Assembly: GCF_014698305.1 (NCBI RefSeq)
Contig: NZ_JACJST010000009.1
Span: forward strand, 1-64,000
DNA: 64,000 nt
Direction: 5' to 3'
Origin: Anabaena lutea FACHB-196
GTDB taxonomy: Bacteria > Cyanobacteriota > Cyanobacteriia > Cyanobacteriales > Nostocaceae
In this document: positions 9,543 through 21,074 of the stretch, piece after piece
Layout: every line of letters begins with the position of its first letter
How positions within the stretch are numbered: the first letter of the stretch is position 1
Translations under genes and position numbers: made by a program
Notes under the pieces: generated by a model
The model's database searches: none
What the model was told of the DNA's origin: nothing
The model's input: the letters and a program-made list of their open reading frames with translations, nothing else

Positions 9543-9746
9543 TGATGCATCTCCTACAATTGTTGGTTAAAGCTGGCATACTTTAGTAATTGATTTTTAC
9601 AATCAACTAACTATATTATATAATACCAATAGTCAGATTACTTAAAAATTCCCTGACATTAAAAATGTTAATATGACAATTTTTTATCGCAATGGTAAAA
9701 TTGATATATATTCATCTTCTGGTTTATATTCTGGAAATATCATTGT

Positions 9747-10649
9747 CTAACATTGCTCTTTAAAATTATTTTTCTTATCTGGTGAAAATCTTTGAATTGC
9801 TTCTATTAACTCTTGACTAGACTTTTGCCCATTAACCATTAATCTAGGAATTTTATAATTGTCTTTTAAACAACTATAGTTGAGTAATCTATCATTATAT
9901 AGATATGCAGATAAATAATACTTATTCACATATCGAAGCACCTGCTTATTATAAGCACCATAGGGATAGGCAAGATGAGATGCTACTTTTTGTTCAGGAT
10001 CTAAATCTTCTGTACATTTTCTTAATTTAATTCTAGCTAGTAATAGTTCTTTTACTATTTCCTGCTGAGAAATATCTGTCAAATTCTTATGATTATCGCC
10101 ATGAGATTGAATATCAAAAAAACCTTTTTGCAAACCCGCTCTTAAATCTTCACATCCTAAGTGAGTTGAACTCATATTATCCTCATTTGCTAATGTACCT
10201 GGATTCACAAATAAAACTACCTTAACTTTTTTGCCATATTTCTTTTCCAGTTTAGATAAAATTGGTAATAAATTTGTGTATACTGTTTTATAGCTATCAT
10301 CAAATGTCAGCATAATAGCATTCTTGTTACGATACTCATAGGGTACTTCTCTAGATTTAGTGAGAAAAAAATCATATAAATCTTGGCTAGTTAAAAACCA
10401 ATAATCTTGAACTACTAAATACTCTAATAATTTTTCTAGCTCTTTTTGTTTATAGTCCATATCTAATTTTTTGAATTGACGAATATCGGTTTGAGAAACT
10501 ATGCGATGAAAACCCAAAATAGGTATTGTCGGTGGATTATAACCGGGATTCAGTAAAGGAAACATCATGACTATGAGTAGGAACAAACCGATAGGAAAAG
10601 AGTTATTTTTTGGAGAAGTACTGTTTTGATCATGATTATCTTCAGTCAT
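9747..10649 (-). CDS. Polysaccharide deacetylase (NodB homology) family protein
   Basis: About 300 residues from the ATG at 10649; an in-frame ATG at 10709 exists, but its 20 extra residues look noncoding and an AGGT lies just ahead of 10649. A single N-terminal membrane segment (about 18-33) anchors it. The NodB core has TFDDS (115-119, metal/catalytic D117-D118), SHGDNH (182-187, metal ligands H183 and H187) and AYPYG (motif 3). The enzyme removes acetyl groups from N-acetylglucosamine-type polymers of the envelope. The small gene downstream (9246-9542) is on the same strand. Confidence 0.85.
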   Translation of the reverse strand: MTEDNHDQNSTSPKNNSFPIGLFLLIVMMFPLLNPGYNPPTIPILGFHRIVSQTDIRQFKKLDMDYKQKELEKLLEYLVVQDYWFLTSQDLYDFFLTKSREVPYEYRNKNAIMLTFDDSYKTVYTNLLPILSKLEKKYGKKVKVVLFVNPGTLANEDNMSSTHLGCEDLRAGLQKGFFDIQSHGDNHKNLTDISQQEIVKELLLARIKLRKCTEDLDPEQKVASHLAYPYGAYNKQVLRYVNKYYLSAYLYNDRLLNYSCLKDNYKIPRLMVNGQKSSQELIEAIQRFSPDKKNNFKEQC

Positions 10650-10749
10650 TTTAAAATTGTTACCTATTTGTAAAAATGTGTGGTAATTTTGAAACCAAAA
10701 TATTACCATATATAATACAATATTAAACTTAAAAGTAAACTTCTATGTA

Positions 10750-10825
10750 GTAGGTTGGGTTGACGCAAGGAAACCCAACAGTATCAAGATTTTGTTGGGT
10801 GGCGCTGTCGCTTAACCCAACCTAC
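10750..10825. repeat. Dispersed inverted repeat with GTAGGTTGGGTT arms
   Basis: Arms 10750-10761 and 10814-10825 are exact reverse complements (12 bp). The loop contains a second partly symmetrical AACCCAAC/GTTGGGT pair. It is located in the divergent promoter region between the deacetylase and the caspase/WD40 gene and could affect transcription there. Confidence 0.75.
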
Positions 10826-10850
10826 AATTTTTATAAAATCCAAATTTAAT

Positions 10851-13800
10851 ATGTGTCCACGCGGTGTTGCTACCAGTCAATTAAATCAAGTTCAAAAAAC
10901 AATCACTGCTAAACTGTGGTTGTTACTAGTGGGAGTGAACCAATATCAAGATCAACAACTTCCTTCTTTACGTTATTCTGCTGTTGATTGTCAGGGACTA
11001 GCTGAAGCTTTGACTAGTGCAACACAGCAGCAATTTTCCCAAACCGAAATGGTAATTTTACATGATTTTACTCAACAATTACCACTTTTAGCAACTGTTA
11101 CCGCTATTCTACAAAAAATTACTACTACTGCTCAACCACTAGATACAATTCTCTGTTATTTTTCTGGTCATGGAATCATAAATCCTGAGACACAGGAAGC
11201 ATTTTTATGTTTAGCAGATACCCAAAAAGACAACATTCAAAATACAGGTTTAGCCGTTAAAGAACTGTTACAAATATTAGGCAATAGCAAAGCACAAAAT
11301 CAGTTAATTTGGCTTGATGCTTGTCATAGCGGTGGAATGACGCTGAGAGGAATAAATCCGACACCGCAATTAGTGGAAATATTACAACAACTTGCATCCA
11401 AAAGTAAAGGTTTTTATGCCTTACTTTCTTGTGATACCAATCAGCAATCTTGGGAATTTAGTGAACTAGGACATGGAGTATTTACTTATTATTTAATAGA
11501 AGCTTTAAAAGGCAAGTCTGCAAATGCACAAGGGCTGATTTCTGCTGATGGAATTTACAATTATGTTTTTCACAAAACCTTACAATATATAGATAAAATT
11601 AACCAGCAATTACGGTTAATTAATCAGCAAAAAAGAGGCAAAGGAGAAACTCAGCTTTTTAGTGAATATCCATTGCAAACGCCAAAGCGAATTGTGGAAA
11701 GTGTGGGAGAATTAATTCTAGGAAAAATTCCCGAAATTCCTGCTTCTTATCCTTCCAGAACTGCGTTAGTAATTGAGGGAAGTAGTAACTCACAAACTAC
11801 ATTAGATTTTAGTAAAATATTGGCTAGTGCTGGTAATTTTGATTTACAGTATTTACCGCTGACAGAAACTACAACATCCCAAGATGTACAAACAGAAATT
11901 CAAGAATTTTTAAATTCAACCAGTGAACAGCAGCGCACAGCTTTGTTATATTTGCGGGGACGATTAGAGGAAACTTCCACAGGTGAAGCAGCATTAATTT
12001 TATTAGAAGAAATATGCTTGAGTCGTTCTTGGTTACGTCAACAGTTACGTCATTCTCAAGTTACTCAACAAATCATTATTTTAGATTGTCCAGAAACTGC
12101 TATTTCTGCTATTCAAGAATGGGTAGAAGATTTGCAAATCGGCACTGCAAAAGGACAATGTATCATCGCTGCAAACTCTCCTAAAAATAATTCTGAACAA
12201 TTTACCGAAGCGCTAATTACTACTTTAAAATCAGCATCTCAAGCAACTGGTTTATCGGTAGCTGGTTGGATTACTCAATTACAAGTATATCTGGCTGGTT
12301 TCTTAAATTTGCAAATTTGGCTTTCAGGTACACAGGGAGTAATAGAAATAATTCCTGGAATTAGTGGTACAAGCACTTACAAAGCAGGATTGGATTTAAA
12401 AATTTGTCCTTATCGAGGTTTACGCGCTTTTGGTGAAGAAGACGCACAATTTTTTTATGGTAGAAAATCCTTAACTCAACAATTAATTAATGAATTAGCA
12501 CATAAATCATTTTTAGCAGTAGTTGGTGCTTCTGGTAGCGGTAAATCTTCTGTAGTTCAAGCAGGATTAATTGCTAAATTACGCTTGGGAAAACAACTAC
12601 CAGGAACTGATACTTGGTTAATAAAAAGTTTGCGTCCTGGTTCACGTCCATTACAAACCTTATCCCAAAAAATTGCCAAGGTGGGGACTACAGAAAATGA
12701 AAGTTTTAATTCTTCTCATCTTTTATTAGAAGGAGTTTTATATCAAGGTGTAGAAGGGTTTGTTTATTGGTTACGCAATCGCATAGAATCAATTATAGTT
12801 TTAGTAATTGACCAATTTGAAGAATTATTTACTCTCGCACCAACGGAAGATAGAAACAAATTTTTAGAATTGATTTTAGGAGCGTTAAAATATGCCCCGG
12901 ATAGATTTAAATTAGTAATTACCTTACGTGCTGATTTTATCGCCCCTTGTTTGGAAGTTCCAGAACTAGCTAATTTATTACAAAATTCTAGTGTTTTAGT
13001 CCCACCAAAATTGAGTGATGATGATTATCGTCGTGTGATTGTTAATCCAGCAGAACAAGTGGGTTTAAAAGTAGAAACGGGACTGGTAGAAATTCTGTTA
13101 CAAGAGTTAAATCATTCAGCGGGAGATTTACCGTTATTAGAATTTGTTTTAGAACAGTTGTGGGAATTTCGCCAAGCAGGTGAGTTAACTTTAAATGCTT
13201 ATCAGCAACAAGTAGGAGGAATTAAAGGTGCGTTGGAGAGGAAAGCACAAGCAGTTTATGAAGGTTTAGATAAGCAATCGCAAGAGTGTAGTCGGTGGAT
13301 TTTTCTGTCATTAACGCAATTAGGAGAAGGGACAGAAGATACTAGACGCAGGGTTTTTAAGTCTGAGTTGGTAGTGAAAAAATATCCTCAAGCTTTGGTG
13401 GAAAAAACTCTGCAAGTTTTAATTGCAGCGAAATTAATCGTGGTGAATGTAGACGAAGAGACAGGAAATGGAAAAGGTGAGGAAATACAACCACTTTCCC
13501 CAACTGGTTTAGTGACAATAGAGGTAGCACATGAAATTTTGATTCGTCATTGGTCAACTTTACGCTGGTGGCTGGAGGAAAATCGTAGTAGACTGCGATC
13601 GCAACGTCAAATTGAACAAGCAGCTAGTTTATGGAAACATCACCACGAACAGGCTGATTTTTTGTTACAAGGTATCCGTTTAGCAGAAGCTGAAGAAATT
13701 TATGTGCAGTACACAGATGAATTATCTTTGGATGTGCAGAATTTCATTGCTGCTTGTTTAGATGCACGAAAGCAAGACCAACTCGAACAGAAAAAGCGCC

Positions 13801-15887
13801 TCAGACAAGCACAAACTGCGGTGGCTGTAATTAGTATTCTGGGCATTTCTGCCAGCATTTTAGGCGGTTTTGCCTATTTCCAAAAACAAGCAGCACAGTT
13901 GCGAGAAATTGCCGCTTTAAATTCTTCATCAGCAGCATTATTATTATCTAATCAACAATTAGAGTCTGTAATTGCTAGTGTGAAAGCTGGAAGAGAAGTT
14001 AAACAAGTTTTTGCCCCAAATCAAGATATTCAAATAGCAACTGTAGCAACTTTGCAACAAGCTATTCAACAAACTCAAGAAGTCAATCGTTTACAAGGTC
14101 ACAATCAACAAGTCAATGCAATTAAGTTTAGTCCCAATGGTAAAATCTTGGCTTCTGCAAGTGATGATCAAACAGTAAAACTTTGGACTCCTGAAGGTAA
14201 TTTAATTACAACTATTACAGGATTTGAAAACAGAATTACAGCTATTGATTTTCGTCCTGATGGTAAATTGCTGGCTGTTAGTACAGGTAAGAATATCAAA
14301 ATCTACACGCTGGATAGCAATTTTAACTATAAATTAATTACTGATTTAGTTGGACACAATGATATTATTACTGATATTAACTTTAGTCATGATGGTAAAT
14401 TAATTGTTTCTAGCAGTTTAGATAAAACGATCAAATTATGGCGAGTTGATGGTACTTTAATCAAGACATGGAATGCTGATAATGGCTGGGTAAATACCGT
14501 TAGCTTTAGACCTGATGATCAGATAATTGCTTCTGGTGGTGAAGATAATTTAGTAAAACTTTGGCAAACTAATGATGGTAAATTAATTAAAATATTAGCA
14601 GGACATCAATCACGTATTACTAAAGTTAAATTTAGCAATAATGGTAAATTTATTGCTTCTGCTAGTGGTGATAAAACTATTAAAATATGGAATACAGAAG
14701 GAAAATTATTACAAACTTTAGAAGGACACAGCGAACAAATCAACAGTATTAATTTTAGTCCGGATAATCAAATCATAGCTTCTGCATCTGCTGATAATAA
14801 TATCAAACTTTGGCGTTTAGATGGTAGTTTGTTAAATACCTTCAAAGGTCATGGTGAACAAGTTAGAGATGTAAGTTTTAGCCCAGACGGTAAATTTGTC
14901 GCTTCTGTAAGTGCAGATAAAACTATTAGATTATGGCAAGTAACAGTTAATCAACCACAATTAGATGATATTAATAGCGTGAGTTTTAGTAAAGATAAAA
15001 TATTTGCTGCTGGTTGGGATGGAAAAGTTAGCATTTTGCAAAAAAATCACCTTACTACATTTCAAGCACATAAAGATATTATCAATGCTGTAGCTTTTAG
15101 TCCCGATCATAAAATATTAGTAACAGCAAGTGCTGATAAAACTATTAAAATTTGGAATTCCCAAAATTATCAACTCCTGAAAACAATCACAGGACATCAA
15201 AACCGAGTTACAAATATTAGCATCAGTCCAGATAATCAAATGCTTGCTTCTGGTAGTGCTGATAAAACCATTAAACTTTGGCGTTTAACAGATGGTAAAT
15301 TATTAAAAACTTTCACAGGACATACTGATGAAGTGACAAGTGTTGATTTTAGTCCTGAAAGTCAAATCATAGCTTCTGGAAGTTCCGATAATACAGTAAA
15401 ACTTTGGCGAATAAATGGTACTTTAATTAGAAATATTACAGGACATGGTTTAGCTATTTCATCCGTAAAATTTAGTCCTGATGGAAAAATTCTTGCTTCT
15501 GCTAGTTGGGATAATAATATCAAAGTTTGGAATGTAAATACAGGGAAATTAATTCATACTCTCACAGGACATAATGACGGGGTAACTAGTCTCAGTTTCA
15601 CTACTGACGGACAAATTTTAGCTTCTGGAAGTGCTGACAATACTATCAAATTATGGAATGTGGAAACGGGTACTTTAATCAACACATTATTAGGATATCC
15701 AAATCAAGTTAACAGCGTTAGTTTTAGCCCTTACAGCAAAATATTGATAAGTGGTGGTAAAAATGCTGGGGTGATGCTGTGGAATTTAGATTTAGATAAT
15801 TTGTTGCAAAAAGGATGTACTAAAATATCAAACTATCTTCAAAATAATCCAAATGTGAGAGAAGATGAACGTCATATTTGCAATTAA
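10851..15887 (+). CDS. Caspase-like (peptidase C14) / STAND NTPase / WD40 protein
   Basis: 1678 residues. The N-terminal caspase-fold domain has the catalytic pair H107 (FSGHG) and C158 (DACHSGG). It is followed by a STAND-type NTPase: [20 protein letters not shown] leads into Walker [10 protein letters not shown] (K565), with Walker [11 protein letters not shown] transmembrane segment lies at about 987-1008. The C-terminus (about 1078-1660) holds 14 WD40 repeats, most with a GH...D...(K/R)(L/I)W pattern, enough for two seven-bladed propellers. Repeats 4, 8 and 14 are degenerate. The architecture implies ligand sensing by the propellers, NTP-driven oligomerisation and proteolysis by the caspase domain, as in bacterial conflict or programmed-death systems. 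It is a single gene with no obvious partner. The ATG at 10851 is chosen for its position; GTG codons nearby are alternatives. Confidence 0.9.
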   Translation: MCPRGVATSQLNQVQKTITAKLWLLLVGVNQYQDQQLPSLRYSAVDCQGLAEALTSATQQQFSQTEMVILHDFTQQLPLLATVTAILQKITTTAQPLDTILCYFSGHGIINPETQEAFLCLADTQKDNIQNTGLAVKELLQILGNSKAQNQLIWLDACHSGGMTLRGINPTPQLVEILQQLASKSKGFYALLSCDTNQQSWEFSELGHGVFTYYLIEALKGKSANAQGLISADGIYNYVFHKTLQYIDKINQQLRLINQQKRGKGETQLFSEYPLQTPKRIVESVGELILGKIPEIPASYPSRTALVIEGSSNSQTTLDFSKILASAGNFDLQYLPLTETTTSQDVQTEIQEFLNSTSEQQRTALLYLRGRLEETSTGEAALILLEEICLSRSWLRQQLRHSQVTQQIIILDCPETAISAIQEWVEDLQIGTAKGQCIIAANSPKNNSEQFTEALITTLKSASQATGLSVAGWITQLQVYLAGFLNLQIWLSGTQGVIEIIPGISGTSTYKAGLDLKICPYRGLRAFGEEDAQFFYGRKSLTQQLINELAHKSFLAVVGASGSGKSSVVQAGLIAKLRLGKQLPGTDTWLIKSLRPGSRPLQTLSQKIAKVGTTENESFNSSHLLLEGVLYQGVEGFVYWLRNRIESIIVLVIDQFEELFTLAPTEDRNKFLELILGALKYAPDRFKLVITLRADFIAPCLEVPELANLLQNSSVLVPPKLSDDDYRRVIVNPAEQVGLKVETGLVEILLQELNHSAGDLPLLEFVLEQLWEFRQAGELTLNAYQQQVGGIKGALERKAQAVYEGLDKQSQECSRWIFLSLTQLGEGTEDTRRRVFKSELVVKKYPQALVEKTLQVLIAAKLIVVNVDEETGNGKGEEIQPLSPTGLVTIEVAHEILIRHWSTLRWWLEENRSRLRSQRQIEQAASLWKHHHEQADFLLQGIRLAEAEEIYVQYTDELSLDVQNFIAACLDARKQDQLEQKKRLRQAQTAVAVISILGISASILGGFAYFQKQAAQLREIAALNSSSAALLLSNQQLESVIASVKAGREVKQVFAPNQDIQIATVATLQQAIQQTQEVNRLQGHNQQVNAIKFSPNGKILASASDDQTVKLWTPEGNLITTITGFENRITAIDFRPDGKLLAVSTGKNIKIYTLDSNFNYKLITDLVGHNDIITDINFSHDGKLIVSSSLDKTIKLWRVDGTLIKTWNADNGWVNTVSFRPDDQIIASGGEDNLVKLWQTNDGKLIKILAGHQSRITKVKFSNNGKFIASASGDKTIKIWNTEGKLLQTLEGHSEQINSINFSPDNQIIASASADNNIKLWRLDGSLLNTFKGHGEQVRDVSFSPDGKFVASVSADKTIRLWQVTVNQPQLDDINSVSFSKDKIFAAGWDGKVSILQKNHLTTFQAHKDIINAVAFSPDHKILVTASADKTIKIWNSQNYQLLKTITGHQNRVTNISISPDNQMLASGSADKTIKLWRLTDGKLLKTFTGHTDEVTSVDFSPESQIIASGSSDNTVKLWRINGTLIRNITGHGLAISSVKFSPDGKILASASWDNNIKVWNVNTGKLIHTLTGHNDGVTSLSFTTDGQILASGSADNTIKLWNVETGTLINTLLGYPNQVNSVSFSPYSKILISGGKNAGVMLWNLDLDNLLQKGCTKISNYLQNNPNVREDERHICN

Positions 15888-15925
15888 TTGTTCCGGTTAA
15901 TTAATTCTGTAGCTGCGCTTTAGCT

Positions 15926-15951
15926 CCCCTCCCCGCTCTTTCGTGGAGGGG
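15926..15951 (+). terminator. Possible terminator hairpin after the caspase/WD40 gene
   Basis: Arms CCCCTCC (15926-15932) and GGAGGGG (15945-15951) are followed by TTCTTTG. The stem is GC-rich and sits 39 bases after the stop codon. The T-run is weak. Confidence 0.5.
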
Positions 15952-16137
15952 TTCTTTGATTATGGGTAATTTGGCGGACATGATATAACCCGGTTTTTTT
16001 ATTGGAGAAATGAAAATATTACAGCAGTTTTCATGCTTGTTTCTCTATTTCTTTCTTTGCGCCTCTGCGTCTCTGCGTGAGATAAAAAAATGTAGTTTAT
16101 TTACCTAAAAATGGCTGTAATGTTAAGCAATAAAATT

Positions 16138-17754
16138 CTAAAAATTAAAAGTTGTCCTCAACACACCGACGAAAATATCGTTATTTCTAGAAATATGTCC
16201 AGGGTCAGTAACAATAAAAAATCCAGGAGTAATTGCTATATTATCGTTAACTAAATAACGATAAAAAACCTCATAATGTGTAGAATTACCACTATCAACA
16301 TTAGCAATTAAATAACCATTATTCAACTTCAACGGTTGACCATATATCAAACCCAATAAATCACCTTTTCTGCCAAAAGGATCATATAAACCTACAGCAG
16401 CTTGGTAAGTACTGCTAAGAGCAACTGCATCTGATTTAACGGAATCAGTAACTACTGCACCCCCCCATAAACTCAAAACCACATTATCACTTACTTGCCA
16501 TTTCATACTTGCGTTGAGAGCATGAATTTGAGCAGGTTCATTTAATCCCCCAGAGGTATCTGCATTACCGCTACCTGTGCCAGTATCTAATTGACCGTCA
16601 CTAGCATAAGCATTTACATAAGCTAAACCAGTAATTAAAGAAGCACTGGGTTTATATAAAAGTTGCACTCCTAAAGCACTATGATTTGCACCAAATACAC
16701 CTTCGTTAGTGTTGTTGCTATTTCTGGTTCCGTAAGCAAATTGCAACCGCATTTTATCAGACATCAACCAATCAAAACCTACCCCAGCATCAAGACTACC
16801 AATTCTGAATAAAGAAGTTGAACCAGCGAAGGAAGAAATAGCACCTTGACCTGCATTAGCGTAGGGAGAATTAACGCTGAGAACACTACTTAAACTAAAA
16901 CCCACAGGTTTAAAAGTGAAAACTACTTTATCCCCCAATCCTGCTATCCTATATTCTAAAGAATCTAATTTTACCTGATTATCATAATCTGCTTGCCAAG
17001 CCAACCTGGCCATATTCGTATTAAAAGCTTGAGGATTGCCAAAGCTATCACCAGTACTATTTCCTGAAGTTAACCCAATCCGAAAAACATCTTTACCATT
17101 AAAAGAAGAAACTAATTGTAATTGAGTTAATTGTGTGAAAATTGTGTTAGCTTCGCCCTTACCAGGAGGCGCACCACCAGCACCTGTGGCTAGTCCGAAT
17201 ACAACTTGTCCTGCTAATTTAGCAGTAGTAGAAAACTGTTGTGCTTCTATATTAGCATTTCGTGCTTCTAAACTATCAATTCTCTCTCTTAAAACAGATA
17301 ATTCTCCAGCAAATTCTGCTCCTAATTTCTGGATTTTTTCTAAGTCTTCTTTCGTCACACCATTTGATAAACCCCCAGCAGATAATTCATCAATTTTCTG
17401 CATGACAGCTTGTAAACCTGCGGCAAATTCATAACGAGTTAGAGAACCATTACCTTTAAATGTGCCATCAGGATAACCAGCAATTACGCCATAACGCTCA
17501 ACTAAAGATTTCAATGCTGTAAATGCCCAATCACTTGGTTGAACATCAGATAATTGTGAAACTGATGTTAAACGATTGCTACTCTCAGATGCTGCTGGTG
17601 TTTGAGATATATCGAAATTTTCAGGTTCTTCTATAAAAATTAATTGTGAGCTTTGTGAATTATTCGGCTGTTCAATATTATCTGCAAAAGCTGGTAAATT
17701 TAAAGAAATTAATACCACTCCAGATAGAAGCAATAAATTTTTTGCACCCATCAT
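16138..17754 (-). CDS. Iron uptake porin (SLH domain plus OprB-type barrel)
   Basis: 538 residues. A signal peptide (about 1-24, ending AFA) precedes a linker, then one SLH domain (about 70-125: SDVQPSDWAFTALKSLVERYGVIAGYPDGTF). A coiled coil (about 135-175) follows, then an OprB-like beta-barrel running to the terminal aromatic residue F. SLH-porins are the major outer-membrane proteins of cyanobacteria; the SLH domain holds the peptidoglycan-linked polymer. This subgroup is named for iron uptake in Synechocystis. The FecR-like gene lies directly upstream on the same strand, 32 bases away. Confidence 0.88.
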   Translation of the reverse strand: MMGAKNLLLLSGVVLISLNLPAFADNIEQPNNSQSSQLIFIEEPENFDISQTPAASESSNRLTSVSQLSDVQPSDWAFTALKSLVERYGVIAGYPDGTFKGNGSLTRYEFAAGLQAVMQKIDELSAGGLSNGVTKEDLEKIQKLGAEFAGELSVLRERIDSLEARNANIEAQQFSTTAKLAGQVVFGLATGAGGAPPGKGEANTIFTQLTQLQLVSSFNGKDVFRIGLTSGNSTGDSFGNPQAFNTNMARLAWQADYDNQVKLDSLEYRIAGLGDKVVFTFKPVGFSLSSVLSVNSPYANAGQGAISSFAGSTSLFRIGSLDAGVGFDWLMSDKMRLQFAYGTRNSNNTNEGVFGANHSALGVQLLYKPSASLITGLAYVNAYASDGQLDTGTGSGNADTSGGLNEPAQIHALNASMKWQVSDNVVLSLWGGAVVTDSVKSDAVALSSTYQAAVGLYDPFGRKGDLLGLIYGQPLKLNNGYLIANVDSGNSTHYEVFYRYLVNDNIAITPGFFIVTDPGHISRNNDIFVGVLRTTFNF

Positions 17755-17786
17755 TACTCCTCACATCTATATATAAAAAGAGAAAA

Positions 17787-19028
17787 TTAGCGATCGCGTG
17801 CTACCCCAGTTGTCAAACTTCCACTATAGGGAATTCCGTTTTGAGGTTCTTCACCATTCACCCCAAAAACATCAATTTGAGTTATTTGTCCATTAGAATT
17901 GATCACAGAACCACTAGCATTGTTACCACTTAAACCAGCCTGATTACTTACTCCTCTGTTCCCGTCAATATCAACAGTTCCTTTATCAAAATCTACAGTA
18001 ATTTGCTTAACATCATTACGATTATTCTCAGGAATAAAAATCGCATTATTTCCTTCTGTACGGTAGAAAGTTCCTCTAGTTACTTGTGGGTTACTAATCC
18101 TCACCGAACCTCGAAACCGAGGATTTAAATCTCCTTCTGTCCCACCCAAAGCATCACTGAGAAAACTGCTAGTAAATCCTTGAATTCTTTTAGTTTGATT
18201 TCTCAAAGCTGCTAAAGTTTGAGTTCTCACAGCATTGATAGTTTCTTGAACTTTAGGCGCTTCTTGGGCAACTAAATTTTCTTGTCCTGGAGCCAAACCA
18301 CTACTCAAGTTAGTTGATTTATAAAATCCCTGTAAATCAAATTCCTGTACTTTTCCCACCAACCCATTTCTTACAGCTACAGTTTGACCACCTTTGAGAG
18401 CAACCGTTTTTTTATCTTGTTGGTCAGATATTGTAATATCTCCATCTGTGAGCGCAAAAACTTGTGTGTGATTATTTTGAGCATCATGAATCACCATCAC
18501 TGCACTAGGTTTAATAGCTGGTGAAAATAGAGATGTTGGAGATAAAGATGGTGTGCTATTTGGAGAATTTAGAGGATTTATTGCCAAAATACTAACTTTA
18601 CTTTCTGGCGTTTCTACTTCTGTCCCCACGCTACCCGGTGGACTCAAAATTAAAGCTGTACCATTTTCCAGCTTGAAAATCATTTCATTCAAAGCAATTC
18701 GATTTGGCAATTGAAAACGGCGTACACCAGGTTCAAATCGAAAAATACTCCGTTGATCTACACGAATTAAAGATTTATCATTAAAGAATAATTGCGCCTC
18801 AGAACTAACGCCTGTTTTCACAGCATCACGGGGAACCATCACATCATTTAGTTCGGCTTTCCGTGGAGTTTTATTCTGTAGTAAAAGTTCAACTGTTTTA
18901 ATCAATTTATAAAGTTCTGCACGGGTTAGCGGTTGGTCTTGGGTCGCCAGTACCGGAGTCATCCAAGACACTGCTAATAGACTGCTAACAACTAACTTCT
19001 GAGTTACTGATAACACCTTATTGCCCAT
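17787..19028 (-). CDS. FecR domain-containing secreted protein
   Basis: About 413 residues from the ATG at 19028, which has AGGTGGAGG just upstream; an in-frame ATG at 19055 would add nine residues. A signal peptide (ending TPVLA) is followed by a short helical region. A FecR-type domain (about 60-200) comes next, containing SEAQLFFNDKSLIRVDQRSIFRF and the GSVGTEVETPES segment. The family senses signals in the periplasm in iron-uptake systems of other bacteria, but many cyanobacterial members stand alone. Its position immediately upstream of the iron porin suggests a shared transcript and a joint role at the envelope (inference). Confidence 0.78.
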   Translation of the reverse strand: MGNKVLSVTQKLVVSSLLAVSWMTPVLATQDQPLTRAELYKLIKTVELLLQNKTPRKAELNDVMVPRDAVKTGVSSEAQLFFNDKSLIRVDQRSIFRFEPGVRRFQLPNRIALNEMIFKLENGTALILSPPGSVGTEVETPESKVSILAINPLNSPNSTPSLSPTSLFSPAIKPSAVMVIHDAQNNHTQVFALTDGDITISDQQDKKTVALKGGQTVAVRNGLVGKVQEFDLQGFYKSTNLSSGLAPGQENLVAQEAPKVQETINAVRTQTLAALRNQTKRIQGFTSSFLSDALGGTEGDLNPRFRGSVRISNPQVTRGTFYRTEGNNAIFIPENNRNDVKQITVDFDKGTVDIDGNRGVSNQAGLSGNNASGSVINSNGQITQIDVFGVNGEEPQNGIPYSGSLTTGVARDR

Positions 19029-19164
19029 TTGCCTCCACCTGTTATCACTAAACATAACAATAGAGTATTTATGGACAGTATTTGTTCCGTAATTAAGTAT
19101 TGGCTAAATAACCCCAAAAGATGGAATTTGACGACTTGAATAAATCGCCAAATTTGAAACCCCT

Positions 19165-20220
19165 TCACACTACAACTAAGTCAGCTTGTGCATCTTCCTC
19201 TGGTTCATAACCAGCTGCCAGTTTTTCCATTGCTCTATCAATTAAATCCAAACCTTGCTGCACAGTTTCTACTAAACTTAACTGTCCGCGCAACTCTGCT
19301 GCACCCATAAAACCTTTCGCATACCAAGTCATATGTTTACGGGCTTGACGCACACCTCTGTCGCCCTTATATTCCCATAAAGCATATAAATGTTCTCTGG
19401 CACATTCCAACCGTTGAATTGCATTTGGTGCCGGTAATAATTCCCCAGTTTTCAGGAAATGATCAACTTCACCTACCAAAAACGGATAGCCTAAAGTTCC
19501 ACGAGAACACATTACCCCATCTGCACCAGTTTCTTCTAAGCATCTCACTGCTGCTTCTACAGAGAAAATATCTCCATTACCAATTACTGGAATTGAAAGT
19601 ACTTCCTTCACCCGTGCAATCCATTCCCAACGAGCATTACCATTGTAACCTTGGGCGCGGGTACGTCCATGCACCGTAATCATTTTTGCGCCTGCATCTT
19701 CCATTCTTTTCGCAAAATCCAGAATGGTAATTTCTTGATCATTCCAACCAATTCGGGTTTTGACAGTAACGGGAACATCAACAGCTTTCACAACTTCTCG
19801 CACAATTGCTTCTGCTATTTCTGGTTGTCGCAATAAAGAAGAACCACCACCATTTTTAGTAATTTTATTAACTGGACAACCCATATTAATATCAACAGTA
19901 TCCGCACCTTCAGCAACGGCTTTTATTGCTGCTTCGGCGAGGAAATCTGGACGACAATCAAACAACTGAATGCTAATGGGGCGTTCGTTGGGGTCTACCT
20001 CCATAATTATGGGTAACTCCTTGACGTAATGCAATCCTGTTGCATTCACCATTTCGGTGTACATCATCGATTCTGGCGCATAACGACGCACTAAGCGACG
20101 AAATACCAAATCTGTCACCCCCGATAACGGCGATTGCAACACACGGCTTTTAACCTCAAATGAGCCAATTTTTAGAGGTTGGGATAGTCTAGCTTGGAGA
20201 GTGGGAGACAAGGAAAGCAT
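19165..20220 (-). CDS. dusB: tRNA-dihydrouridine synthase
   Basis: 351 residues with a TIM-barrel N-terminal domain. The motif MGCPVNKI carries the catalytic C115, and K122 (TKNGGGSSLL) follows. The FMN-binding segments VTVKTRIGW, VHGRTRAQGY and IGNGDI are all present. The enzyme reduces uridines in the tRNA D-loop with NADPH and FMN. The DusB assignment rests on overall look; another Dus class is possible. The following gene on the same strand (upstream by 59 bases) is unrelated. Confidence 0.88.
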   Translation of the reverse strand: MLSLSPTLQARLSQPLKIGSFEVKSRVLQSPLSGVTDLVFRRLVRRYAPESMMYTEMVNATGLHYVKELPIIMEVDPNERPISIQLFDCRPDFLAEAAIKAVAEGADTVDINMGCPVNKITKNGGGSSLLRQPEIAEAIVREVVKAVDVPVTVKTRIGWNDQEITILDFAKRMEDAGAKMITVHGRTRAQGYNGNARWEWIARVKEVLSIPVIGNGDIFSVEAAVRCLEETGADGVMCSRGTLGYPFLVGEVDHFLKTGELLPAPNAIQRLECAREHLYALWEYKGDRGVRQARKHMTWYAKGFMGAAELRGQLSLVETVQQGLDLIDRAMEKLAAGYEPEEDAQADLVVV

Positions 20221-20279
20221 AGCAATAAATTAAAATACGAAATTTATGGTAATCGAAGATAGTAGGAAGATTTGTTAAT

Positions 20280-21074
20280 CTACCTTTGAAGCTGTGCAGC
20301 TTGTTTTACCTGTTCAATTGTTAAATCCAGCGCCAGTGAGATTTGTTCCACTGTCAAACCTAACCCTAGTAATCTAGGTACAGCTTCTAATTTTGCTTCC
20401 AAGCTACCTTCTTCTCTCCCTTCTTCTCTCCCTTCCTGATAAACCTTTGTTTGTTTCAAATCACTTAAACTAAACATACTTTCAATCTCCTTTCGACTCA
20501 TTGTGGGAAACTTATAAACCAAAATAGTCTCTACTAATTCTAATAACTGTCGCTGTTGTAATTCACTACTGATTTCTTGCTGAGTTCTATTGATTAACTC
20601 CCTAGCAGTGATAATTGCCTTGTCTTCATCTTCGATGATTAATTTTATAGTAGCAATACCAATGGGCAGTGATGCAGTTTCACCTAATTCATCCAGATAA
20701 ATACGGCTGATACGCTGACTAGTGAAAAATTCGCTGTAATTTTTAATATCTGCCGTATCTAAACTGCGAGTAGGATAAATGACTATTCCCCGCCAAGTAT
20801 TTTTAGGTTGATTTTGCCTCAAGTATAAAAAGATTTCCGAAACTAGGCGGGAATAAATTTCTGTGTCAGGTTGAAACTGGACTTCAACAAAATAAATCGG
20901 GTTTTGTTCATCTTGTGTCGGCAAAAACACACCATCTATACGAAATGCAGTTTGCTTAATTTCGATAGAGGAGAATTGATAAATCTCTGCGGTTTGGGGT
21001 GGGTTGCCAATTAATTCAAAAAAGACACCTGGAAACTCTTGAAAAAGACGATAAAATATGCTGTCAGTTTTCAC
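20280..21074 (-). CDS. Rpn/DUF2887 family nuclease-like protein
   Basis: 264 residues. The N-terminal PD-(D/E)XK-like core has D47 (AFRIDGVF) and E64-x-Q66 (YFVEVQFQ), the active-site pattern of the Rpn/YhgA-related group once called putative transposases. The C-terminus has the repeated REEGREEG helix typical of these proteins and a terminal LTVEQISLALDLTIEQV motif. These families are numerous in filamentous cyanobacteria. They are linked to DNA cleavage that promotes RecA-independent recombination in E. coli. The active site appears intact. Confidence 0.82.
   Translation of the reverse strand: MKTDSIFYRLFQEFPGVFFELIGNPPQTAEIYQFSSIEIKQTAFRIDGVFLPTQDEQNPIYFVEVQFQPDTEIYSRLVSEIFLYLRQNQPKNTWRGIVIYPTRSLDTADIKNYSEFFTSQRISRIYLDELGETASLPIGIATIKLIIEDEDKAIITARELINRTQQEISSELQQRQLLELVETILVYKFPTMSRKEIESMFSLSDLKQTKVYQEGREEGREEGSLEAKLEAVPRLLGLGLTVEQISLALDLTIEQVKQAAQLQR

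Noticed and set aside
9673-9750. 25-codon ATG frame MTIFYRNGKID...
   Set aside because: Short and overlaps the deacetylase stop; could be a fragment but there is no evidence that it is translated.
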